Of a stretch of 64,000 bases of DNA, positions 15,914 to 23,765 are shown piece after piece. Position 1 is the stretch's first letter. Each line of letters starts with the position of its first letter. The notes under the pieces were generated by a model. The model made no database searches. It was not told the DNA's origin and saw nothing but the letters and a program-made list of their open reading frames with translations. Source of the DNA: a virus. A program made the translations under genes and the position numbers. Location: positions 82,549 through 146,548 of the IMG/VR virus record IMGVR_UViG_3300042519_001962; one strand, given 5' to 3'.

Positions 15914-18430
15914 TTAAAATGCAAAAAACTTTTCTGCTGTTTTGGTTGAGGATAAAACCTCTCCCCAATTTAATGCTCCATAGAAATCTTCCAATTTCTT
16001 AAGGAGTTCCCTTTCAAAGATTTTATCATAATCAATGTAGGTAGTTACTAAGTCCATAATTTCTTTTGGGTCACTATAACCATTTAATCCAACTGCATCT
16101 AATCCAAATGGGTTTTGTTTAAGATATACCCATTTAATTTTATCACCATCTTTTAATGGTGCAAATTGATTTTCTAAACCAAAATGAATTAATAGTTGAT
16201 TATATGCAATAGATGCTTTAACGTGTGCTGGGCAACCTGATGGGAATTGAAACATTGCCGTTTGTTGTTTCTTCTTTGGCATGTACTTTGTTAAGTTTTT
16301 AACTGCTCCGGCTTTAGCAATCTTAACAACATCCATATTAACCAATTCTTTTTTGAAATTATAAACTTTATCAGTTATTTGGGTTTCCGTATCACCTCTA
16401 AGAATTTCAATTAATATTTCTCCCATAAACTTACGGAAAGCCGCTGGGTATGATGACCTAACCACATCTAATCCCTTTACATCCAATCTATCACAAGGTA
16501 CACCATTATCGGAAATAATCCATTGTGCGTATCTCTTTTTAGCAATCCAAATACCAGCTTTTGATACGAATTCCTTTTTAATTTCAAATCTATGCTTATC
16601 AATGTTGAATACCCTTTTACCTAAGATATCATAGAAGTCATTTAGGTAATTCTGCATCTCACCAGCTATATCATTTACATAACCAGCAATTACATCCTGC
16701 TCATCATTTTTCCAATTTGGAATTCGATGGTCTAAAAGAGGAACTGCGGAGAAAAATACCGAATCAGTATCAATATATATATTACTGTCAGCATCAGGAG
16801 TGCCAAGCTCCTTATTGTATTTGATGTTAGCCATATCAGCTGTGCTTTTAATAACTGTCTGTCCCGTAGTGGTAACAGCGGTAGCATTATCAACATCATA
16901 GAACCTAAAGGCAGGAAGACCAAGCACCCCATATAAAGAGTTAAGTAAAATTTTCTGAACCAGCTGGCGTTTTTTATAGAATGCGTACTTTTCTTTATCT
17001 CCCTCATCACCATATTTTTTTTCTAATTTTCTAAATTCAACCCTTTGAGAGAACCATAAGTCCAATATATCAGGAATACAACCCGGTGTATCCGTTCTAT
17101 ACATAACACCATTTGATGCTACGGAATATTTACTTTTCTCTAATAGAATTTTTAGATTTTCTTTTGTTATGTAATTATCACCAACTTTATACTCATTAAC
17201 TTCACCTTTTAAGTATTTTTGTGCATCCCAATCTTCCAACTTACCAACTTTGGTTTCTGGTGAGATATTGATACTCATAATGATTGATGGATATAGGGAA
17301 GTTAAATCCAAATCATAAATCCAATCATATTTTCCAACAATAGGTGCTTTAACATATGCTCCAATGAATTTCTCTTCATTATTTTCCTTAAGAGCTTCCA
17401 TTCTCTCTCTTCTATCAGCAGGTTTGTTAGGTGCTACAATGTTCTTTCTTTTAAGATAACATAATAATGCTCCTTCCAAATACTTTGATGAATATACGAA
17501 ATCTTCATATGGAACGTGTCCTGCGTGGCAGATACCTCTAGCGGTATCTATGAATTGTAGTTTCTTATCAAAATCAACAACTAACTCAACATCGACTAAG
17601 TTATACTCAATAAACTTTTCAATATCATCTCTGAATAAGATATCTAAGTTTCCTTCATATTCAATCTTACCCCTACCCAATTCTCTTTGAGCAATGGTAT
17701 CTAATCTATATGAATCTAATTCTGAATATGTGAAGTTTTTATAAAGTGAAAGGTAATCCAAATAAGATACACCTGCCATAAAATACCTTTTACGATATGG
17801 TGACCAAAAACACTGTCCAATTGGTGATAATCTATTTGCATGTCTTTCACCCAATAAACGTTTGATACGATTATATAACATTGGTGTATCGAAATAATCA
17901 ATATTCCAACCAGTTACAATAGATGGATTTATATACTCATACAATTCCAAATATTTCATTAACATATCTTCTTCATGTGTAAACGGAATAACGATAGCTT
18001 TATCAGTTTTACGCTCTACCATTTGACCTTTTTTATCCATTACTAATACCCAATATTGGTTAGTAGCAGAATCATGCAGTGCAATTGATGTTAATTCATT
18101 CTCTGCTTTTTCTGGGTCAGGTAATCCACTCTCCATCTCACACTCAATATCATATGTAAGTGTAACGTGTCCTTCAGATGGAATATCCGAATTGGTGTAC
18201 ATATCTACTAAAACTCTCGTAGTTTCAGGTACATCTGATTCAAATAGTGTAGGGTCATCTCCTTTGAATTTATAAATCTTAGTCACCTTATCTCCATATA
18301 GAGTGGTGTACTCACCATTTACTGCTTTTTCATAAGCATATCGGGTATATGGAAAACTCCTATACCCTTGAGTATCATCCCACAAATGGACTAAGTTCTT
18401 TTCTCTTTGATAATATATGTTTGAATACAA
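15914..18430 (-). CDS. 43: Family B DNA polymerase, gp43-like
   Basis: 838 residues. Exonuclease motifs: 'TYDIECEMESG' (Exo I), 'VTGWNIDYFDTPMLYNR' (Exo II) and 'FIEYNLVDVELVV' (Exo III). Polymerase motifs: 'DLTSLYPSIIMS' (A), 'VQKILLNSLYGVLG' (B) and 'IYIDTDSVFF' (C, DTDS). All catalytic acids are present, so a proofreading replicative polymerase is expected. It is transcribed from its own promoter. The C-terminal tail 'AEKFFAF' may be the clamp-binding peptide. Confidence 0.97.
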   Translation of the reverse strand: MYSNIYYQREKNLVHLWDDTQGYRSFPYTRYAYEKAVNGEYTTLYGDKVTKIYKFKGDDPTLFESDVPETTRVLVDMYTNSDIPSEGHVTLTYDIECEMESGLPDPEKAENELTSIALHDSATNQYWVLVMDKKGQMVERKTDKAIVIPFTHEEDMLMKYLELYEYINPSIVTGWNIDYFDTPMLYNRIKRLLGERHANRLSPIGQCFWSPYRKRYFMAGVSYLDYLSLYKNFTYSELDSYRLDTIAQRELGRGKIEYEGNLDILFRDDIEKFIEYNLVDVELVVDFDKKLQFIDTARGICHAGHVPYEDFVYSSKYLEGALLCYLKRKNIVAPNKPADRRERMEALKENNEEKFIGAYVKAPIVGKYDWIYDLDLTSLYPSIIMSINISPETKVGKLEDWDAQKYLKGEVNEYKVGDNYITKENLKILLEKSKYSVASNGVMYRTDTPGCIPDILDLWFSQRVEFRKLEKKYGDEGDKEKYAFYKKRQLVQKILLNSLYGVLGLPAFRFYDVDNATAVTTTGQTVIKSTADMANIKYNKELGTPDADSNIYIDTDSVFFSAVPLLDHRIPNWKNDEQDVIAGYVNDIAGEMQNYLNDFYDILGKRVFNIDKHRFEIKKEFVSKAGIWIAKKRYAQWIISDNGVPCDRLDVKGLDVVRSSYPAAFRKFMGEILIEILRGDTETQITDKVYNFKKELVNMDVVKIAKAGAVKNLTKYMPKKKQQTAMFQFPSGCPAHVKASIAYNQLLIHFGLENQFAPLKDGDKIKWVYLKQNPFGLDAVGLNGYSDPKEIMDLVTTYIDYDKIFERELLKKLEDFYGALNWGEVLSSTKTAEKFFAF

Positions 18431-18453
18431 ATTTCTTTTATTTAATTGTTCTA

Positions 18454-18485
18454 CAAATATACGATAATTTTTTTACTTATCAAAA
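18454..18485 (-). promoter_or_regulatory. Early-type promoter for DNA polymerase
   Basis: Minus strand TATATTTG (18454-18461) preceded by a weaker -33 box TTTTGATA (18478-18485) at the same 16-nt spacing as other sites. The -33 box overlaps the last codons of the upstream glycosyltransferase gene. The ATG at 18430 is 23 nt downstream of the -7 box. Confidence 0.75.
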
Positions 18486-19594
18486 GTATTTCTCGCATTA
18501 TTTACGAAGTTTTCTTCGATTTTCCAACTTTTAAGTTGAGATTCCCATAATAGTGATTGAGCAATGTGAGTTATATCAGGTCTTTCAATTTCACCATCTA
18601 ATAATTTAACAACCATTTCTTTAAATTCTTTTTTTCCATTGTAAAGAAGTGGGTATTCGTTACCAACCATTTCAGGGTAACAAAAATCATTAGGTAGTAA
18701 ATAAGGTACACCTCTACTTAACCCATCAGTTGCACTCATACTCCATGCTGAATAACCTTGAAACGTTCCTACACCAAAATGAGCTTCTGCTAATTGATTC
18801 ATATAAACATTCCTATCAGCATGTCCAATATATTTGGTATATGGTTTATTCATATTGTTTAAGGAAGTCCAAACTTCAAAATCTTGTCTTTCTTTCCATA
18901 GGTTATCCATAGTTTCAAAAAACCAATCTGAACCTGTATATACACCTTCTCTATGATTAAACACAATAGTTTTTGGTTTATATGTTTGAGTTGGTGTTGC
19001 TGAATCGCATCCTAAATACCAAGGTTGAATAATCTCTTCTAACTTATCAGTAATATGCGATTTAAATGTTTCTTTTGCTCTTTTAATAACCAAATCTTTA
19101 ACCCATTGTGAGTTTACACCACAAACCTTCATTTGTAACATGCCTTTCACATTTCTCCAAAATGAATTATCATCTCTAGCACCATTATCTTTAATTTCCC
19201 ACCAATGACAATAACCAATAATAGGTTGTGTTTTATTGTAAATACGAGTAATTTTAAACTCATTAGTCCATTCAGGTAAATGTGACCAAATTAGATTAAA
19301 TTCACCATTATATTTTTCAATAATTCGGTTGAAGAAATTATTGGGATAATCTACTCTCATTTTTGGTGGAAAACAATCCAATCCATCCATTTTAACCAAC
19401 TTAACATTGGGATATTCAAATTGATTGATTATACCAGGGTGGTTATTTAAATCTGGGTATGGGAGAATCCATTCCCATTCTTTTCCTATTTCGGTGTTGT
19501 CTAAAAATGACTTAAACACCAATAGGAACGAATCCCTATTGATGTCTTTTGCCATACCAAAATTTGTGTAATTAGGTATTACTAATACTCTCAT
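18473..19594 (-). CDS. GT-B-type glycosyltransferase-like protein
   Basis: 373 residues. N-terminal 'MRVLVIPNYTNFGMAKDINR' is a Rossmann-like acceptor-domain start. 'TIVFNHREGVYTGSDWFFE' begins the second domain. 'GVGTFQGYSAWSMSATDGLS' replaces the GT4 donor loop, with 'SRGVPYLLPND' after it. It sits between DNA polymerase and a DUF262/HNH nuclease, away from the main glycan cluster. Phage GT-B enzymes in such places sometimes glycosylate DNA bases (T4 alpha- and beta-glucosyltransferases are GT-B), so DNA modification is one possibility; a surface-glycan role is the other. Confidence 0.6.
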   Translation of the reverse strand: MRVLVIPNYTNFGMAKDINRDSFLLVFKSFLDNTEIGKEWEWILPYPDLNNHPGIINQFEYPNVKLVKMDGLDCFPPKMRVDYPNNFFNRIIEKYNGEFNLIWSHLPEWTNEFKITRIYNKTQPIIGYCHWWEIKDNGARDDNSFWRNVKGMLQMKVCGVNSQWVKDLVIKRAKETFKSHITDKLEEIIQPWYLGCDSATPTQTYKPKTIVFNHREGVYTGSDWFFETMDNLWKERQDFEVWTSLNNMNKPYTKYIGHADRNVYMNQLAEAHFGVGTFQGYSAWSMSATDGLSRGVPYLLPNDFCYPEMVGNEYPLLYNGKKEFKEMVVKLLDGEIERPDITHIAQSLLWESQLKSWKIEENFVNNARNTFDK

Positions 19595-19599
19595 CCATT

Positions 19600-21123
19600 T
19601 TATTTTAAAATTGCTTTATTTGATTTTCTGATATTTGATGTTTTATTTCTGATTACTAAATTTTGTATAGTAGTTTCATTACCACTTGCTCTAGCATCAA
19701 TATGGTCACCTTCCATAATTGAATTAGTACCCATTAGTTGCTCAAATGTGAACTCATTCCCATCAGCATCAATCCAATCATTTTGAATTGCTGCGTTTAA
19801 TTTTTGTTTTTTAGTATAGTTTGTAGTATCAATTAAAGTAATAACACCACTAGCGAAAAGTTTATCATAACTTTTATAAAACTTTTCCATAATCATAGTA
19901 GAACGAATTTGTATATCATCCGTTTTCTTAGCTCCACATTTTCTTTTAAATGATTCGGCGTTTGTTGATTTCTTACCAGTAATAGGATGTACATAATCTT
20001 TTCCAGTTGCCGGGTCTATAAGGAATTCATCTTCCTTTCTCAAAGTTGCTTCAGTTTTTGCAAACCAATCGATAAACTTTTTATAACTATTAATTTTTAT
20101 CTCCTTATCTTTATTATTCATTGGGTGAGATGGAGTATTCAATACCGTCATTAATATAAATAAGTTATCTAAGAATGTTCTTTCAAATTTAACATCTCCG
20201 GCTGAATTTGCTAATTCTATCGATTTACTGATTAATGATTTAGTATCATTCATTCTCTTTTTACTATGTTTTGGTAATCCTTCAATTGAAGCCATAGTAT
20301 CTAACATAGAATTCTTTGGCCAACTATATATGTTACCCTCCAATACGTTGTAATAATATGCAAACCATTCAGCTATTATAAGTGCATCACCCTTTTTCAA
20401 AAGAGAGTAATCGCTTGATAGATTCTTTGTATTATTAAACATTGCTGTTAATAATGGGTTATTATTCATAAATGAATGTAGGAATCTATTGAATTGAGAT
20501 GGTATGATAATTCTTCGTTCATTATCATTCCAAGGTTCTCCGATATTGGTATAGATTGTAATATCAACCATATCCTGCAAAGTTGCTTTTTCAACTAATA
20601 CAATTGTAATTGGTAAATCCAATACTTGCTTTTGAGTAAGTTCCGGCATATCTTTGAAATATATACCTTTCATTTCAAATGGTATTGTATTACCATCTTT
20701 ACTTTCGATTAAATCAATTACTGATTCTGTAATTGTAAATTTGGAATTTAAATAGTCAGAATAACATTCCACTCTATGTTGACCATCTATATTTAGATAA
20801 CGATATCCTAACTTTGTTAGGTTTTGTAAGTAATCAATTGTTTCTTTAACAGATTCATATCTGTCATCTCCTTCAGAATATTGAGATATCAATGATTCAC
20901 AATAGTCTAAACATCCATCAATACTTACTAATACAATTGTGTAGATATTTGAGTGTCCAATTAAACACGCTTTCATATGTTTTGCTGATGTTGTATCCTC
21001 CCACTTATCAAGCAATCTTTGTAATTGATGCTTATCCACATAAATATAAGGGGACATTTCTCTTAGTTTGTTTAGAGTTCCACCAGAAAGAACTTTTGCG
21101 CTAATTGATTTTTTAATAGCCAT
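19600..21123 (-). CDS. DUF262/DGQHR plus HNH nuclease (GmrSD-like)
   Basis: 507 residues. The N-terminal half has 'YLNIDGQHRVECY' (D113-R117), the nucleotide-binding signature shared by DUF262 and DndB-like ParB-fold domains, then 'IYTNIGEPWNDNERR', also typical of DUF262. The C-terminus 'MEGDHIDARASGNETTIQNL' followed by N-x-R-K-S-N is an HNH/His-Me finger nuclease (H474, N488, N502). Fusion of these two domains is the architecture of GmrSD-type type IV restriction enzymes, which use NTPs and cut modified DNA. It directly follows two Mom-like genes. The 5' leader of about 100 nt is long and hairpin-rich. Confidence 0.7.
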   Translation of the reverse strand: MAIKKSISAKVLSGGTLNKLREMSPYIYVDKHQLQRLLDKWEDTTSAKHMKACLIGHSNIYTIVLVSIDGCLDYCESLISQYSEGDDRYESVKETIDYLQNLTKLGYRYLNIDGQHRVECYSDYLNSKFTITESVIDLIESKDGNTIPFEMKGIYFKDMPELTQKQVLDLPITIVLVEKATLQDMVDITIYTNIGEPWNDNERRIIIPSQFNRFLHSFMNNNPLLTAMFNNTKNLSSDYSLLKKGDALIIAEWFAYYYNVLEGNIYSWPKNSMLDTMASIEGLPKHSKKRMNDTKSLISKSIELANSAGDVKFERTFLDNLFILMTVLNTPSHPMNNKDKEIKINSYKKFIDWFAKTEATLRKEDEFLIDPATGKDYVHPITGKKSTNAESFKRKCGAKKTDDIQIRSTMIMEKFYKSYDKLFASGVITLIDTTNYTKKQKLNAAIQNDWIDADGNEFTFEQLMGTNSIMEGDHIDARASGNETTIQNLVIRNKTSNIRKSNKAILK

Positions 21124-21143
21124 AATAATTTAATTTTTTTTGG

Positions 21144-21200
21144 TATCGTTGTTGTGGTGATACCTTTACCACATTGTTTATTTTGAACTCATATAAGGGT
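21144..21200 (-). other. Structured leader of the DUF262/HNH gene
   Basis: Two 6-bp hairpins lie between promoter and start codon: GGTATC/GATACC just before the A-rich stretch preceding the ATG, and AACTCA/TGAGTT further upstream. They fall in the untranslated leader, so they could tune translation of a potentially toxic nuclease. This is inference from sequence folding by eye. Confidence 0.35.
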
Positions 21201-21225
21201 GAGTTCTTACCCTATCTTTATAACA

Positions 21226-21257
21226 CTAAGATACGAATTATAATTCATATAGCAAAA
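21226..21257 (-). promoter_or_regulatory. Weak early-type promoter for DUF262/HNH gene
   Basis: Minus strand TATCTTAG (21226-21233), one mismatch from TAnnTTTG, with the usual upstream TTCG and a partial -33 box TTTTGCTA (21250-21257) at the standard 16-nt spacing. It is weaker than the other early sites. Confidence 0.5.
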
Positions 21258-21274
21258 TGTTTTTTAATTATTTT

Positions 21275-21303
21275 ATAACTAATTGATTATCAATAAGTTA
21301 GTA
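21275..21303 (-). terminator. Possible terminator hairpin after the first Mom-like gene
   Basis: Interrupted stem: ACTAA/TTAGT outside and TTGAT/ATCAA inside. It lies immediately after the Mom-like stop codon. The following sequence is AT-rich but lacks a clean T run, so termination is uncertain. Confidence 0.35.
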
Positions 21304-21305
21304 TT

Positions 21306-22109
21306 TTACCAAAAATTGATGTCATTACTCTCTTCTGGTGCGTATGTAGTGTGATGTACTACTTCGGTATTATAATCGTTTAAATCCTTTGGATATGGCT
21401 GTATTGGATGTTTTAATCTACCCATCAAGTCCTTTCTCTCCTTCTTATTTTGGGGTAATATTTGAATATACCTATGTTTTGGTGGTTCTTCTCTTCTCCA
21501 AAACTCCTTATATCCATCCTTTCCAATTTCCTTTCTAAGATGCTCCAAATTACCACTTCCCCAGTTATTATAAACTGTCCTACTATGAATCCAATCGAAT
21601 GGGTCATTAATTAATGAAATTCCCCAATTTGGCATCAATGCAATATCAGTATTTAATCCCTGATAAATCCAATTGGTAGCTTTGTATATCCCACCAACGT
21701 GTCCTTGTCCATTATTAGCGTATGATAGTAATACTTTAATATTAGTATCATTTTCTCTAATCCATTGGAATGTTTTACCTAATGCACAACTTTCAATATT
21801 TGAACCATATCCATCATCAACATACAAACGGGTAAGTTCTAAGATGTTATCTTTTGTTAACCCATCACATACCGATGTTGGTGCTTTGGCTCCAACAGGG
21901 AACCCATAAACTGCTACTCCAACTAATTTGTTATCTGAAAACCCAACTGATGTTTCATCTTCTCTATAATAGATACCCAATGCGTATCTACATGCTGTCC
22001 AAGCATGAGTGTAGTGTTTTTTAACAATCATATCTTTAGCGATAGATTTAGCAATAGGAGCTACACTTACTCTACTGGCATCAACATAATGTTTACCTTC
22101 TTCTTTCAT
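21306..22109 (-). CDS. Mom-like DNA adenine modification protein, copy 1
   Basis: 267 residues. The motifs match the Mom (adenine methylcarbamoylation) family: 'IVKKHYTHAW' at the start of the GNAT-like core, 'LVGVAVYGFPVG', 'LELTRLYVDDGYGSNIES', then 'VLLSYANNGQGHVGGIYKA' and 'TNWIYQG'. Phage Mu Mom converts selected adenines to N6-carbamoylmethyl-adenine and thereby blocks restriction. A second copy lies at 22500-23267. The C-terminus 'KHPIQPYPK' is shared by both. It is the last gene of a short operon driven from 22487. Confidence 0.75.
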   Translation of the reverse strand: MKEEGKHYVDASRVSVAPIAKSIAKDMIVKKHYTHAWTACRYALGIYYREDETSVGFSDNKLVGVAVYGFPVGAKAPTSVCDGLTKDNILELTRLYVDDGYGSNIESCALGKTFQWIRENDTNIKVLLSYANNGQGHVGGIYKATNWIYQGLNTDIALMPNWGISLINDPFDWIHSRTVYNNWGSGNLEHLRKEIGKDGYKEFWRREEPPKHRYIQILPQNKKERKDLMGRLKHPIQPYPKDLNDYNTEVVHHTTYAPEESNDINFW

Positions 22110-22110
22110 T

Positions 22111-22263
22111 TTACTTTACCCACTCATTAAATGCGTTTTCAAATGCGGTTACCTTATCCACTCCTTCAGATTGATATTGTTTTGCAGTTTCTATTACTTC
22201 AAAACGTAAACCAAATGCGGATGCCTCCATTAAGATTTCTTCAATTTGCTCCTCTGCTGTCAT
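22111..22263 (-). CDS. Small hypothetical protein (50 residues)
   Basis: Reads from the ATG at 22263 to the TAA at 22111; sequence begins 'MTAEEQIEEILMEASAFGLR' and ends 'ENAFNEWVK'. It is acidic and helical with no recognised domain. It lies 1 nt from the Mom-like gene and 2 nt from the upstream small gene, and both flanking genes are real, which supports expression as part of the same message. It may assist or regulate the modification enzyme. Confidence 0.65.
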   Translation of the reverse strand: MTAEEQIEEILMEASAFGLRFEVIETAKQYQSEGVDKVTAFENAFNEWVK

Positions 22264-22265
22264 AA

Positions 22266-22469
22266 CTAATTTAATTTGATTGTTGTATTAATATAATGCT
22301 CTCTTACTTTGTTTAACCACACCTTATCTTTTGGGTGGTAATGACCTGAACGTAATGTGAAATCAACTAATTGTTGATGTGGATAATCTCCACCAATAGT
22401 CTTTATAAGTTTCAAAAGTTCCCTTAACTCATTTGTTAGTGGAAAAAACTTTATAGGTTTCCTAGCCAT
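22266..22469 (-). CDS. Small hypothetical protein (67 residues)
   Basis: First gene after a strong early-type promoter. Basic, with 'LTNELRELLKLIKTIGGDYP' and 'LVDFTLRSGHYHPKDKVWLN' predicted helical. The arrangement suggests a small DNA- or RNA-binding protein but no family is recognised. It is co-transcribed with the 50-residue protein and the first Mom-like gene. Confidence 0.65.
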   Translation of the reverse strand: MARKPIKFFPLTNELRELLKLIKTIGGDYPHQQLVDFTLRSGHYHPKDKVWLNKVREHYINTTIKLN

Positions 22470-22486
22470 ATATTTAATTTATAAAA

Positions 22487-22518
22487 CAAATATACGAAAT
22501 TAATTTGATATTTCCAAA
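22487..22518 (-). promoter_or_regulatory. Early-type promoter for the first Mom-like operon
   Basis: Minus strand TTTGGAAA (22511-22518), 16 nt, TATATTTG (22487-22494) with TTCG before the -7 box. Its -33 box overlaps the last codons of the second Mom-like gene. The ATG at 22469 is 17 nt downstream. Confidence 0.85.
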
Positions 22519-23267
22519 TTAATCGGTTCCATTTTTGTAATTTGTTCTATAAATTCCTCATTTTCCTTTGGATATGGGAATAATGGGTGCTTTATGGTTT
22601 TCATAAGTTTCCTACGTTCGCCACCTTTTGAGAGAATATACACATATCTATGTTTTCTTGGGTTCTTTCGTATCCAAAACGTAGATGATGCTATCTTTTG
22701 GATTTCAGTTGGATTGTTAGTTCCAAATTTGACATAAGATGTTCGTTGGTGGTGCCAATCACCATCTTCTTCCCATCGAAAATCCCAACTATCGTTAAAT
22801 CTTAGTTTGTTACCCTGATACAACCAATTTGTGGCTTGATATATAGTACCACAATGTCCTTCTTTCGGGTCTGAATATGATATTAGTGCTTTAATGTTTG
22901 GTACATTTTCTCTTAACCAATCAAATGTTTGAGATAGGAACCAACTTTCAATATTAGAACCATAACCATCAAATACAAATAATCGAGTTAATTCTAATAC
23001 CTCATCCCGTTCTAATAGGGGTGTAATTGATTGCCCAGCACTTCTACCTATTGGGTCACCATAACAAGCAACTCCAATTAATTTATCTTCTACATTACTA
23101 AAGAATGTATGCTCTTCTACTTCAGAGGTAAATAAACCAATAGCATAGGATACTTTAGTCCACAAACCACTATAATGATTGTTTACTATAATATCCTTTG
23201 CTACCGATTTGGTTATTAATCTAATTGATAGCTTTGAAGTATCGCAATATTGTTTGTTTTCTTTCAT
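22500..23267 (-). CDS. Mom-like DNA adenine modification protein, copy 2
   Basis: 255 residues, clearly paralogous to the protein at 21306-22109: 'IIVNNHYSGLW', 'LIGVACYGDPIGRS', 'LELTRLFVFDGYGSNIES', 'ALISYSDPKEGHCGTIYQA' and 'TNWLYQG'. Spacing of all blocks is conserved and both end with a K-H-P-x-x-PYPK block. Two diverged copies may recognise different DNA contexts or form a heteromer. It overlaps the small HTH gene by 4 nt and is at the 3' end of the nucleotide-metabolism operon, so the two copies are under different promoters. Confidence 0.75.
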   Translation of the reverse strand: MKENKQYCDTSKLSIRLITKSVAKDIIVNNHYSGLWTKVSYAIGLFTSEVEEHTFFSNVEDKLIGVACYGDPIGRSAGQSITPLLERDEVLELTRLFVFDGYGSNIESWFLSQTFDWLRENVPNIKALISYSDPKEGHCGTIYQATNWLYQGNKLRFNDSWDFRWEEDGDWHHQRTSYVKFGTNNPTEIQKIASSTFWIRKNPRKHRYVYILSKGGERRKLMKTIKHPLFPYPKENEEFIEQITKMEPINLEISN

Positions 23268-23467
23268 AAACTACCAGTCCAAAATTCATTTAAGTGTGTC
23301 CATGTCTCATTTCTCACAATTCTTAGAATATTGGCTGAGGAACATTTGTTGTTTTGAGCAATTACTCTAACATTTCGGTGTCCCATTTTCCATAACCTTC
23401 TTATTTGTATAACCTGCTCATCTGTCAATTTTGATGACGGGTGAGACTGACCTCTTAGTATTGGCAT
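23264..23467 (-). CDS. Small HTH protein, homing-endonuclease-type DNA-binding module
   Basis: 67 residues. 'KLTDEQVIQIRRLWKMGHRN' then 'VRVIAQNNKCSSANILRIV' and 'NETWTHL' match the helix-turn-helix tail found at the ends of HNH homing endonucleases and in free-standing phage proteins. No nuclease domain is attached. It may be a remnant of a homing endonuclease or a small regulator. Overlaps the Mom-like gene by 4 nt and follows thioredoxin by 9 nt. Confidence 0.65.
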   Translation of the reverse strand: MPILRGQSHPSSKLTDEQVIQIRRLWKMGHRNVRVIAQNNKCSSANILRIVRNETWTHLNEFWTGSL

Positions 23468-23476
23468 TTTTTTATA

Positions 23477-23740
23477 TTAATTTTTCCATTCATTAATTGC
23501 GTTTGTATATGCCATTTCAGATTGAACTCCAGAAAATCGTTGTACTTCTTTTCCGTTTTTTTCAATAACCACTAATGGAATACTACGAACTGAGTATTGA
23601 GATGCTGCCTCAAAATCTTTATCAACATCAATATCTCTAAAAGTAACATCACTATGTTGTTCTTTTAATCGTTCAATCGTTGGTGTTAACATTTTACACG
23701 GTCCACACCAAGTTCCATAAAATTTCTTTACTTCTAACAT
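23477..23740 (-). CDS. Thioredoxin
   Basis: 87 residues, compact. The active site reads 'FYGTWCGPCKMLTP' and the cis-proline loop 'VRSIPLVVIEKNG'. It lacks the first strand and helix of E. coli thioredoxin (109 residues), as in many phage forms. It lies 25 nt after nrdA and probably regenerates the C-terminal cysteines of the phage ribonucleotide reductase. Confidence 0.9.
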   Translation of the reverse strand: MLEVKKFYGTWCGPCKMLTPTIERLKEQHSDVTFRDIDVDKDFEAASQYSVRSIPLVVIEKNGKEVQRFSGVQSEMAYTNAINEWKN

Positions 23741-23765
23741 CTTCTTTTTGTTTTAATTGTTTATT

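Noticed and set aside
23264-23467. The HTH protein as a complete homing endonuclease
   Set aside because: No HNH or GIY-YIG nuclease motif is attached or found in neighbouring frames; only the DNA-binding module is present.
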